The translations under genes and the position numbers were made by a program. DNA of 5,231 bases from Chloroflexota bacterium (GTDB taxonomy: Bacteria; Chloroflexota; Anaerolineae; Ardenticatenales; Ardenticatenaceae), in contig DOUV01000004.1 of NCBI GenBank assembly GCA_003520455.1, positions 1 through 5,231 on the forward strand, given 5' to 3'. The notes below the pieces were generated by a model. The model saw only the letters and a program-made list of their open reading frames with translations. It did not search any database and was not told the origin of the DNA. Position 1 is the first letter of the stretch; the number at the start of each line of letters is the position of its first letter. This document shows positions 1 through 5,231 of the stretch, piece after piece.

Positions 1-2886
1 AAGGGCCAGGGCTCCGAGGGCCTGCTCGCCCAGCAGCAGGGGCACCACGATGGCGGATTGAATCGCGAGGACTTCGGGGATGTCGCCCTCGTAGCGGATC
101 GAAGCGTCGGCGCGGGCATCGGGGATGAGGAGGGGACGGCGCGCCTGAGCCGCTTTGGCTGCATAGCCCCTGGTTCCCGCCCAGGAAAAGGTTTGAATGC
201 GAGGGTCCGTGTAGCCCCTGGAGGCGCGCATATGCGGCTGTCCGGCCTTAGGGTCCAACAGCAGCAACATTCCTTTCTCGGCTGCGGGGATGGCCTCGAT
301 GGCGGCGGCGAGAATCTGGTCCAGCAGGGGCTCGAGGTCGAGGGTTGTGAGGAGCGCGGCGGTCGCCGTGTGCAGCGCGTCGAGTTCGCGGGTGCGTAGC
401 TTCTCGGAGGCGTACAGGCGTGCGTTTTCGATGACGCTCCCGGCATGCTGCACCAGGGTCTGGGCCAGCCGCCGCTCAGCCGGCGTGAAACGGCGGGTTC
501 GGCGGCTCTCCCATACTTCAGCCAGGCCCAACGCTTTACCATGCAGCACAATTGGGATGAGCAGCGCGGACTTCACATCGTACTCGATCAGGTGCTGACC
601 TCCCGCGACCCCGATCGAGGCGTCATCCGTCTGGGCGCCGAGAACGGTACCGCTGGTAAGCGCTCGAACCGACAGTGGAAAATCGTGGAGTGAGTAGGTC
701 CGTCCGAGGTCAGAGTTTCGCTCGGCTGCCGTCGCGGCGGCCGTCCAGTATTCGGCCAGGACGGTGATGGTTGCACGCTCGAGGTCGGCTTCCATCACGT
801 GGCTGCTCGTCGCGTCCAGGGCCCGAGCGAGATGCCGGGCCAGTTTCTCGAGCACGATGGGCGGCTCCAGGCTGGCGGCAAGGTCCTGCGCGGCTGTGTA
901 CAGCCGGCTGAGCTCGGCGGCGCGAGTGCGAGCCTCAGTATAGAGCCGGGCATTCTCGATGGCCGTGACCGCCTGGCTGGCGAAAGTGAAGGCAATCTCG
1001 GCCTCGGGCTCGCCGTAGACGCCCGGAAGGCGGTTATTGATCGTCAGATGCCCGATGACCTCGCCTCTGGAAAGCAATGGCACCCCGATCCAGGCGCGGA
1101 CATAGGTGGTGTTGCCAAAGGATTGGAAGCGGGGGTCGGCCTGGGCGTCTCTCAGCACCACCGCCCGACCGGCGGTTTTGATCTCGTTGAAGAGCGGATC
1201 GGCGGCGACAGGAACGCGAAGCTGTTGGACGATTTCTGGGTTGGGGAACCCTCGTCCAGCCATCACTCGATAGTGATCATCTTCTTCCAGCAGCATCACC
1301 GCGCTGCTGTCGAAGGGGATGACCTGCCCTAAGCCCTCCAACAACCGCTCGAGAATCTCGGCCAGATCGAGCGTCGAATTCAGGGTGATAGCGATATCCC
1401 GCAGCGTTTCGGCCAGGCGCCGCTGGCGCTGTTCGGCTTCAAGCAGGTGCGCCTGGGCGACTGCCAGTGCCACCTGGCCCGCCGCCCGTTCGCAGCGGGC
1501 AAGTTCATCCGGCGTGAAGCTGTGCCGTTCATTGAAGGCGATGAGGGCCGCACCCAGCTTGTGATGGACGGAGATAAGCGGCAGGCCGATGAGCGAGCGC
1601 GCCGGAAATTGCGCGGCGATCTCGGGGCTGAGGTGCGGACTGTTGAAGACATCCTCGGCGACGAGCACGTGCCCGGCCTGCAGCACGGACTCGGTCATGG
1701 TGGTTTCGCGGGGCTGCCTCGGCATGGTCGGGTAGATCTGGCTCAGTGAGCCGGAGGCTGCGACAGGAATCACCGCCTGCCGCGCCTCGTCCCAGAGGGT
1801 AATGTAGCAGCCATCGGCATCGATGAGCTTGCCAAGCCGGTCGGCCAGCGTCTGGAGCATAGTGTGAAAGTCTTGCGTGGACAGTGCAGCCCGGGTGATC
1901 TCGTTCAACCGGGTGAGCTCTTCCACGCGCTTGTGGGCCTCAGCGAGCAACCAGGCCTTGTCGAGGGCGATGGCGGTCTGGTTGGCAACCAGTGAGAGCA
2001 AACGGACGTCGGCCTCGCTGAAGGATCGCCGGGGACGGGTGTTGACGTGGAGCGCGCCGATGGTCTCGCCCGCATGGATCATTGGGACGCTCACGCCCGA
2101 GGTTACGCCCTCCTCGAGGACGATGGGTGCGACCTGGAAGCGCGCCTCGCGGGCGTACTCTTCGACGATGACTGGCTGCTGGCGGAGCAGGGTATACCCG
2201 GTCTGCGAGCCAACGCCCTCGGCCAATGCTTGTCCCACAAACCAGGGGGGATAGCCATATGCAGCTCGCACAACAAGCTTTTGGGTCCCATCTCGGCCTG
2301 CGGCCCTGAGTACGAGCGCGCTGGCATCAGCGCGCAGAAACTCGGCCGCGGCGATGACGGCGGTCGTGAGGAGCGTCTGCTCGTCGGTCGTCGCGAGGAG
2401 TTGCTGGGAGAAGGCTACCAGCGCGGTTTGCTCACCAACCCGATGGGCCTCGGCGGCGCGCTCAGCTTCGAGATTGAGGGTAGAGCGCAAGCTGAGGCGC
2501 ATGCGTTCCAGCGCAAGCGCCAGGTCCGCGATCTCAGCGCTCCCACTCAGCGGCACGGCACTTTCCAGGTCGCCATCGGCAATCCGGCTGGCCGCCTCAC
2601 GCAACGCTTTTAGTGGACGGATCAGCCGCGTGGCAACTAAGATTGTCACGCTGAGGGCAAGGGTCAGAATCCCGGCCGCCAGGATGAGTATCCAAGCGAG
2701 ATGTGCCAGCGCGATGCGAGCGAAAGTTGTCTTCATCGAGGGTGCGAGGGGCACCAGCGCATCGAAAGGGCTCAGGTAGTGCCGGGCGATTCGCACGCCC
2801 GCCGCGCCCATCAGCACGAAACTGATGAGCAACGGCAGCATGACGAGGAAGATCAGCTTGGTGCGTAGACTGAGGCCCAGTGGCAC
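1..2886 (-). CDS. HAMP and multi-GAF membrane sensor protein, 3' end outside window
   Basis: The minus-strand frame stays open for 962 codons from a GTG at 2886 to the window edge, with no stop or frameshift. An AAAGGAG Shine-Dalgarno lies 5 nt before the GTG. The order is TM helix about 11-31, a short external loop of about 26 residues, TM helix about 58-86, HAMP about 84-138 (with LIRPLKAL and RIADGDLE), then GAF domains at about 156-312, 320-480, 490-650, 655-825 and 832 onward. Each GAF repeats the core strand pair near its end: VPMIHAGETIGAL (about 266), GLPLISVHHKLGA (about 433), GVPLLSRGEVIGHL (about 600), LIPIVLHGKALGL (about 776) and VVPLLLGEQALGAL (about 947). The first four then show a closing helix like AIENARLY. 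GAF domains bind small ligands or mediate dimers; the ligand here is unknown and no bilin-type Cys-His site is obvious. Such proteins usually end in a histidine kinase, PP2C phosphatase or GGDEF domain, but the output domain is not visible. The short external loop suggests that sensing is cytoplasmic. Confidence 0.93.
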   Translation of the reverse strand, partial: MPLGLSLRTKLIFLVMLPLLISFVLMGAAGVRIARHYLSPFDALVPLAPSMKTTFARIALAHLAWILILAAGILTLALSVTILVATRLIRPLKALREAASRIADGDLESAVPLSGSAEIADLALALERMRLSLRSTLNLEAERAAEAHRVGEQTALVAFSQQLLATTDEQTLLTTAVIAAAEFLRADASALVLRAAGRDGTQKLVVRAAYGYPPWFVGQALAEGVGSQTGYTLLRQQPVIVEEYAREARFQVAPIVLEEGVTSGVSVPMIHAGETIGALHVNTRPRRSFSEADVRLLSLVANQTAIALDKAWLLAEAHKRVEELTRLNEITRAALSTQDFHTMLQTLADRLGKLIDADGCYITLWDEARQAVIPVAASGSLSQIYPTMPRQPRETTMTESVLQAGHVLVAEDVFNSPHLSPEIAAQFPARSLIGLPLISVHHKLGAALIAFNERHSFTPDELARCERAAGQVALAVAQAHLLEAEQRQRRLAETLRDIAITLNSTLDLAEILERLLEGLGQVIPFDSSAVMLLEEDDHYRVMAGRGFPNPEIVQQLRVPVAADPLFNEIKTAGRAVVLRDAQADPRFQSFGNTTYVRAWIGVPLLSRGEVIGHLTINNRLPGVYGEPEAEIAFTFASQAVTAIENARLYTEARTRAAELSRLYTAAQDLAASLEPPIVLEKLARHLARALDATSSHVMEADLERATITVLAEYWTAAATAAERNSDLGRTYSLHDFPLSVRALTSGTVLGAQTDDASIGVAGGQHLIEYDVKSALLIPIVLHGKALGLAEVWESRRTRRFTPAERRLAQTLVQHAGSVIENARLYASEKLRTRELDALHTATAALLTTLDLEPLLDQILAAAIEAIPAAEKGMLLLLDPKAGQPHMRASRGYTDPRIQTFSWAGTRGYAAKAAQARRPLLIPDARADASIRYEGDIPEVLAIQSAIVVPLLLGEQALGALAL

Positions 2887-2891
2887 CTTCG

Positions 2892-2898
2892 CTCCTTT
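2892..2898 (-). promoter_or_regulatory. Ribosome binding site deciding the GTG start of the multi-GAF gene
   Basis: AAAGGAG on the minus strand sits 5 nt before GTG 2886. The frame stays open further upstream into the end of the DedA gene, but the upstream residues are basic and unlike a protein start. This site therefore fixes the start. Confidence 0.8.
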
Positions 2899-2963
2899 CC
2901 CGCGACGTTTCCTTGGAACTGTGTAGACGCAAGCAAGGGCGCGGAAAAATGGCGGGCAGCGAG

Positions 2964-3581
2964 TTACGCCTGGCCGTTCTGCTGGCTGCGCCAGCGGATG
3001 ATCAAATAGAGGCTGACGCCGATGATGGCGATGGCCGCGATGAATGGTGAATAGCGGGTAACGAGATCCGCGGCTTGCCTCCAGCGCTCGCCGAGAACGT
3101 AGCCCAGCCAGAGGAACGCTCCCGACCAGAGAACGCCCGAGATCAGCACCTGCGCAGCAAAGTAGCGATAGGGAAGCTCAAACAACCCCGCGACTGCAGA
3201 CGTGTAGATTCGAAAGCCCGGTACGAAGCGGCTGACGATCACGATGTAGGCGCCGTGATCCTGAAACCAGCACTCGAAGCGTTTGAGCCGTTCAGGGCTA
3301 AGACGGAATAGCCAGGAATATCGGTGGATGAGCACCCGGCCTCCCTGGCGGATGATCCAATAGAGGGTGGTAGCGCCAAGCAACACCGCCATCGAACTGA
3401 GAACCAAGACGGTTGGGCCATGTTCAGCCCCCCGTGCAATTTCATAGCCAACGAAGAGGAGAATGAAATCGCCCGTCACTGGAATTGGGATTCCAGCTTC
3501 TTCGATGTAGATGAGGATAAAGAGGGCAATCAGGCCATACTGAGCGACAAGGCCCAGCACGGTACCAACCAGGTTTTGCAT
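2964..3581 (-). CDS. DedA-family (SNARE-associated/VTT) integral membrane protein
   Basis: This 205-aa protein has the usual length for bacterial DedA proteins. These are polytopic inner-membrane proteins linked to lipid translocation, membrane potential and envelope stress. Hydrophobic segments lie at about 7-26, 36-50, 57-77, 111-131, 141-164 and 178-196. The amino-terminal family motif reads EEAGIPIP (27-34) followed by D38. The second motif reads SRFVPGFR (117-124) and then an AG pair at 131-132. R118 and R124 are six residues apart, as are the essential R130 and R136 of E. coli YqjA, and E27 and D38 occupy the positions of its E39 and D51. The ATG at 3581 is chosen because the hydrophobic part begins just after it. 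A GTG at 3671 would add a basic 30-residue tail with no ribosome site. The Shine-Dalgarno before 3581 is weak (GGAAG, 12 nt away). The stop is TAA at 2964-2966. The multi-GAF gene follows after 77 bp and may be co-transcribed. The substrate cannot be told from sequence. Confidence 0.92.
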   Translation of the reverse strand: MQNLVGTVLGLVAQYGLIALFILIYIEEAGIPIPVTGDFILLFVGYEIARGAEHGPTVLVLSSMAVLLGATTLYWIIRQGGRVLIHRYSWLFRLSPERLKRFECWFQDHGAYIVIVSRFVPGFRIYTSAVAGLFELPYRYFAAQVLISGVLWSGAFLWLGYVLGERWRQAADLVTRYSPFIAAIAIIGVSLYLIIRWRSQQNGQA

Positions 3582-3701
3582 CTGTTCGTTTGTCTTCCGA
3601 GTATCTTTCTTCCTACGCCGTGAGCAGGGCGGCACTATGAGTGCGCTGTTAAGGGACGATGCCGGGCGCACGTGGGCCCGGGCCAGCGAGAGACCAACTG
3701 C

Positions 3702-3730
3702 ATCGTACGGAATAGTGGAGACTTTGTCAA
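3702..3730 (-). promoter_or_regulatory. Sigma70-type promoter for the DedA gene
   Basis: On the minus strand a perfect -35 box TTGACA (3730-3725) is followed after exactly 17 nt by TACGAT (3707-3702), which matches four of six bases of the -10 consensus, including the first two and last two. Transcription would start near 3695. That gives a leader of about 115 nt before the ATG at 3581. The same transcript could run on through the multi-GAF gene, because the gap between the two genes holds no strong terminator. Confidence 0.7.
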
Positions 3731-3795
3731 CGCAACCACAGAACTACATTCGCGCTGCTTCGAGGCGTGATGCGGGAGGAGGATTCCTGATTCCA

Positions 3796-3813
3796 CCGAC
3801 CGCCAACGGTCGG
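3796..3813. repeat. Perfect 7-bp inverted repeat with 4-nt loop
   Basis: CCGACCG (3796-3802), loop CCAA, CGGTCGG (3807-3813). The stem is perfect and mostly G-C. No T-tract follows on either strand, so it is not a standard intrinsic terminator. On the minus strand it directly follows the 13-bp repeat at 3814-3826. Confidence 0.75.
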
Positions 3814-3861
3814 CAGCGATCATTTGGCCGCTGAGGTGGAGGCCACTCCAGCGATCATTTG
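3814..3861. repeat. Pair of 13-bp direct repeats, 35-bp period
   Basis: CAGCGATCATTTG occurs at 3814-3826 and identically at 3849-3861. The 22 bp between the copies form a hairpin with a 3-nt loop when read on the minus strand together with the end of the repeat (GTGG against CCAC, GCTG against CAGC, with one mismatch and one G-T pair between). Each repeat copy is thus followed on the minus strand by its own hairpin of unrelated sequence. Confidence 0.7.
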
Positions 3862-3976
3862 TAAGCGCATTTCGGCGAGAAGGGCGCAATTATTTCGGTG
3901 ACGTTCCCGGATGATATCTGCGCTGTTACGCAACAAATGAGCCCAGAGTGCGATTGCTGGTGAAGGAAAGTCTCCC

Positions 3977-4303
3977 CTACGTGCCGGGCGGTGGCGCGAT
4001 CGCGACCAGCAGCACTAACCGCTCGTTGTGCCGATTCTCCACCCCATGCGGCACACCGGCCGGAGCCCACACCACTTCGCCCTGATCGGCTTCGTTTGCC
4101 TGGTCGCCCAGCGTGAAATAGCCGCTGCCCTCCATCACCACGTACACCTTGTCGGCATCAGCATGGTCGTGCAGAGGCTGTCTCTGCCCCGGCTCAAGGC
4201 AGTTGATGCCCACCATGAGGTGGTCACCACGGAAGAGCGTATCCTTGTAGAACTTGCCGGTGCGGGTACCAACGTACGCCCGATAATCTGCGAAGCTCGC
4301 CAT
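3977..4303 (-). CDS. Small single-domain cupin protein
   Basis: This 108-aa protein is one conserved cupin barrel (Cupin_2 type). Cupin motif 1 lies at residues 39-59: G39, H45-D-H47, then VYVVMEG. Motif 2 lies at 75-90 and fits the G-x5-P-x-G-x2-H-x3-N pattern exactly (G75, P81, G83, H86, N90). H45, H47 and H86 are the expected metal ligands. The glutamate usually found in motif 1 is replaced by Lys52, with Asp51 beside it, so metal binding may be altered or use Asp51. Small cupins include dioxygenases, isomerases and sugar or ligand-binding proteins; nothing here points to one substrate. There is no signal peptide, so it is cytoplasmic. The ATG at 4303 has a consensus AGGAGG 5 nt upstream, and the stop is TAG at 3977-3979. 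The gene appears to be transcribed alone from its own promoter, with the DedA promoter separating it from its neighbour. Confidence 0.92.
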   Translation of the reverse strand: MASFADYRAYVGTRTGKFYKDTLFRGDHLMVGINCLEPGQRQPLHDHADADKVYVVMEGSGYFTLGDQANEADQGEVVWAPAGVPHGVENRHNERLVLLVAIAPPPGT

Positions 4304-4308
4304 CGGAT

Positions 4309-4314
4309 CCTCCT
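4309..4314 (-). promoter_or_regulatory. Consensus Shine-Dalgarno of the cupin gene
   Basis: AGGAGG on the minus strand lies 5 nt before the ATG at 4303 and confirms that start. Confidence 0.85.
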
Positions 4315-4329
4315 GTCTCAGCCGGCCTG

Positions 4330-4338
4330 ATTATAGCA
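4330..4338 (-). promoter_or_regulatory. Extended -10 promoter for the cupin gene
   Basis: The minus strand reads TGcTATAAT, a perfect -10 box (4335-4330) with the extended TG one base before it. The sequence 17 nt upstream (TCGTGT) is a poor -35 box, as is common for extended -10 promoters. Transcription would start near 4323, leaving a leader of about 20 nt that contains little beyond the Shine-Dalgarno. Confidence 0.65.
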
Positions 4339-4391
4339 CCAGCCTCCCGAACACACGACCCCATCCCCGGGTGCTCAGATGGCGTATCTCA

Positions 4392-4433
4392 CTTTCTGCA
4401 AAAGTGGCGCGTACGCACCACTTTTGTAGAAAG
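4392..4433. repeat. 42-bp near-perfect palindrome upstream of the cupin promoter
   Basis: The left arm runs from CTTTCTGCAAAAGTGG (4392-4407) and the right arm is CCACTTTTGTAGAAAG (4418-4433), around a central self-complementary GCGTACGC (4409-4416). Only two of 21 base pairs fail: 4398 against 4427 (G opposite T) and 4408 against 4417 (C opposite A). The centre lies about 90 bp upstream of the predicted cupin transcription start. There is no T-tract, so an intrinsic terminator is unlikely. It could be a protein-binding site or the remnant of a small fold-back element. Confidence 0.85.
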
Positions 4434-4434
4434 A

Positions 4435-4455
4435 TGAACACATCATGGGTGTTCA
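4435..4455. repeat. 7-bp inverted repeat next to the palindrome
   Basis: TGAACAC (4435-4441) and GTGTTCA (4449-4455) are perfectly complementary around a 7-nt centre. The repeat begins one base beyond the 42-bp palindrome. The half-site arrangement resembles a dimeric repressor operator, but no regulator can be named. Confidence 0.65.
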
Positions 4456-4497
4456 GGGGTGATCTTGGTGGCGAGATCAGATTAGGCCCGCCAGCCT

Positions 4498-4517
4498 GGG
4501 AGGGAGGGGGGATAGGG
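4498..4517 (+). other. Potential G-quadruplex motif
   Basis: The plus strand carries GGG, A, GGG, A, GGGGGG, ATA, GGG. This gives four runs of at least three G with loops of 1 to 3 nt, which meets the usual quadruplex pattern. Confidence 0.55.
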
Positions 4518-4791
4518 CGTACGTGGCGCGAGCCCTGAAGGCGCGGGAAGAAGGTTCGGTCGGCCTGGCGGACGGCCGCTTGACTATCCTGCGGGGGAAG
4601 GCGTCGCCGGCGGTGCGGGCGGAGAGATTCAAGCTTCTTGACAGAAAGCGGTGGCTTGAGGAACAATTGGCCGGCTCGCGCCATGGGCGCCGGAAACATG
4701 CAACGCGAGGACGACCGGGAGAGGCGGCCTGCGTGATCTACTGTCGCCTGGCCGAGGTCGAACCATGCTGGCGACCCGGCGAGCAACCGGT

Positions 4792-4826
4792 ACGCCCATT
4801 AATGGCGTGTCGAACAGCCACGCCAT
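4792..4826. repeat. Two overlapping, mutually exclusive hairpins
   Basis: ACGCC (4792-4796) can pair with GGCGT (4804-4808) over a 7-nt loop. ATGGCGTG (4802-4809) can instead pair perfectly with CACGCCAT (4819-4826) over a 9-nt loop. The middle arm is shared, so only one hairpin can form at a time. Neither is followed by a T-tract. Confidence 0.6.
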
Positions 4827-4880
4827 GAAGCGATCAAGGAGAAGTTGAGGCGACGGCCACGGGGCTGCCGCTCTGTTAAA

Positions 4881-4915
4881 GGTTGAAGGTTGGAAGGTTG
4901 GGAAGTTGACGGTTG
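4881..4915. repeat. Imperfect GGTTG tandem repeat
   Basis: GGTTG occurs at 4881, 4888, 4896 and 4911, with a GTTG at 4905. The copies are joined by short A/G linkers and spaced 6 to 9 bp apart. The array lies about 90 bp before the right-edge gene. It looks like a simple-sequence array and has no coding sense. Confidence 0.75.
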
Positions 4916-4993
4916 TCCCCTGCGGGGCGAACAGCGCCAGAAGACAGCCAAGCAGTGCACCGGCACTACTCAACCGGCAATCTGCAACCGGAC

Positions 4994-4999
4994 AGGAGG
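4994..4999 (+). promoter_or_regulatory. Shine-Dalgarno of the right-edge gene, close spacing
   Basis: A consensus AGGAGG lies only 2 nt before the ATG at 5002. This is closer than usual but still supports the start. A heptamer CAACCGG is repeated at 4971 and 4985, just ahead of the site. Confidence 0.6.
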
Positions 5000-5001
5000 A
5001 A

Positions 5002-5231
5002 ATGCCGACGAGCGCAGCAGATCAGGCACCGAGTATCGCAGGACGAGCGCCGACGATTGGTGATCTGGCCGGGAGCCGGGGTTGGCTTGTGGTCGCAGTA
5101 ATGCTGCTGATTGTCGCTGCGCCACTGCTGCGCCCGGGTCTCCCCGTGACGCGGGCCGGCTTCCTCCCGGTGGCGTACATCGCCGGGGCGGTGCTCCCAC
5201 CCGCGCTCGCCTTCGGGGCGGGTGAGGGCCT
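5002..5231 (+). CDS. Putative integral membrane protein, amino end only
   Basis: An open frame of 76 codons runs off the right edge. It starts at an ATG directly behind AGGAGG. The first 27 residues are polar and small-residue rich (MPTSAADQAPSIAG), without the basic start expected of a signal peptide. A hydrophobic helix follows at about 28-43 (WLVVAVMLLIVAAPLL), then the turn RPGLPVTRAGFLP (44-56), then a second hydrophobic stretch at about 57-71. A first helix ending in PLLRPGLP is seen in large polytopic membrane proteins such as YfhO-like or glycosyltransferase-like families, but too little is visible to assign a family. It is divergent from the cupin gene, with about 700 bp between their starts. 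No good promoter was found upstream. Confidence 0.65.
   Translation, partial: MPTSAADQAPSIAGRAPTIGDLAGSRGWLVVAVMLLIVAAPLLRPGLPVTRAGFLPVAYIAGAVLPPALAFGAGEG

Larger units (their letters stand above)
3582..3976. other. Intergenic region between the cupin and DedA genes
   Basis: This 395-bp gap has no convincing gene; its short open frames lack ribosome sites and family motifs. It holds the DedA promoter (3702-3730), two 13-bp direct repeats and two hairpins (3796-3861). The stretch 3862-3976, just downstream of the cupin stop, has no clear signal and no T-tract terminator on the minus strand. Confidence 0.7.
4434..5001. other. Gene-free intergenic region with structured segments
   Basis: These 568 bp separate the divergent cupin and right-edge genes. 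The open frames here (for example 4523-4828 plus, 4331-4786 minus, 4629-4973 minus) lack credible ribosome sites and recognisable domains and overlap each other on opposite strands. The visible content is a G-run motif (4498-4517), overlapping hairpins (4792-4826) and a short tandem repeat (4881-4915). Decayed coding sequence cannot be excluded for 4523-4790, but no family is recognisable. Confidence 0.6.

Noticed and set aside
58..2779. Many open frames on the plus strand, up to 188 codons
   Set aside because: They lie antisense to the continuous multi-GAF frame, have arginine- or alanine-rich shadow composition and show no domains or ribosome sites.
2597..2932. A 111-codon minus-strand frame overlapping the start of the multi-GAF gene
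   Set aside because: It is a different frame of the same strand across the membrane and HAMP region; its sequence is polar and featureless, while the overlapping frame gives clear helices and HAMP motifs.
2951..2970. Possible terminator after the DedA gene (GGCG and CGCC followed by five T on the minus strand)
   Set aside because: The stem is only 4 bp with a 12-nt loop, too weak to call.
3582..3671. A 30-residue amino extension of the DedA protein
   Set aside because: It is basic and polar and has no ribosome site at GTG 3671. The family normally begins a few residues before the first hydrophobic segment.
3796..3861. A CRISPR array, from repeat and spacer-like spacing
   Set aside because: There are only two 13-bp copies with a 22-bp gap and no cas genes; repeat length and copy number are too low.
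4540..4780. Possible tRNA T-arm motifs (GGTTCG near 4554 and GGTTCGA on the minus strand near 4763)
   Set aside because: No matching acceptor stem, anticodon arm or full cloverleaf could be drawn around either.
4331..4973. Overlapping frames on both strands (4331-4786, 4523-4828, 4629-4973) as small genes or transposase remnants
   Set aside because: No start signals, no recognisable domain and no terminal inverted repeats or target duplications were found. One of them also runs through the palindrome and the cupin promoter.

Overview
The window is GC-rich bacterial DNA, roughly 60% GC by eye. It holds four protein genes, two of them cut by the window edges. Three lie on the minus strand and read leftward: a cupin, a DedA-family membrane protein and a very large multi-GAF sensor. 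One lies on the plus strand at the right edge. No marker gene fixes the taxon. The chain of GAF domains behind a HAMP segment and the GGTTG-type tandem repeat in an intergenic region would fit a Chloroflexota (Chloroflexus/Roseiflexus-like) genome. That placement is an inference with modest confidence.

Region 1-2886 (minus) is one uninterrupted reading frame of 962 codons. It starts at a GTG with a good ribosome binding site and leaves the window still open. It encodes two membrane helices, a HAMP segment and five consecutive GAF domains, the fifth cut off at the edge. The output domain lies outside the window. All plus-strand open frames over this stretch are shadows of this gene.

Region 2887-3581 holds a 77-bp gap and then a 205-aa DedA/SNARE-associated membrane protein (minus), with the family's key acidic and arginine residues in place. 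Its upstream region (3582-3976, 395 bp) has a strong sigma70-type promoter (TTGACA, 17 nt, TACGAT). It also has a pair of 13-bp direct repeats, each followed on the minus strand by a different hairpin.

Region 3977-4335 is a 108-aa single-domain cupin (minus) with a consensus Shine-Dalgarno and an extended -10 promoter (TGcTATAAT) that gives a leader of only about 20 nt. A 42-bp near-perfect palindrome and a second inverted repeat lie just upstream.

Region 4434-5001 has no convincing gene. It contains a G-quadruplex-type motif, a pair of mutually exclusive hairpins and the GGTTG repeat. At 5002 a plus-strand gene begins; its 76 visible residues look like the amino end of an integral membrane protein.

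The multi-GAF sensor and DedA genes are close enough to share a transcript from the promoter at 3702-3730. The cupin has its own promoter, and the right-edge gene is divergent from the cupin. No known defence, CRISPR or mobile system is visible. The least explained parts are the structured intergenic regions.
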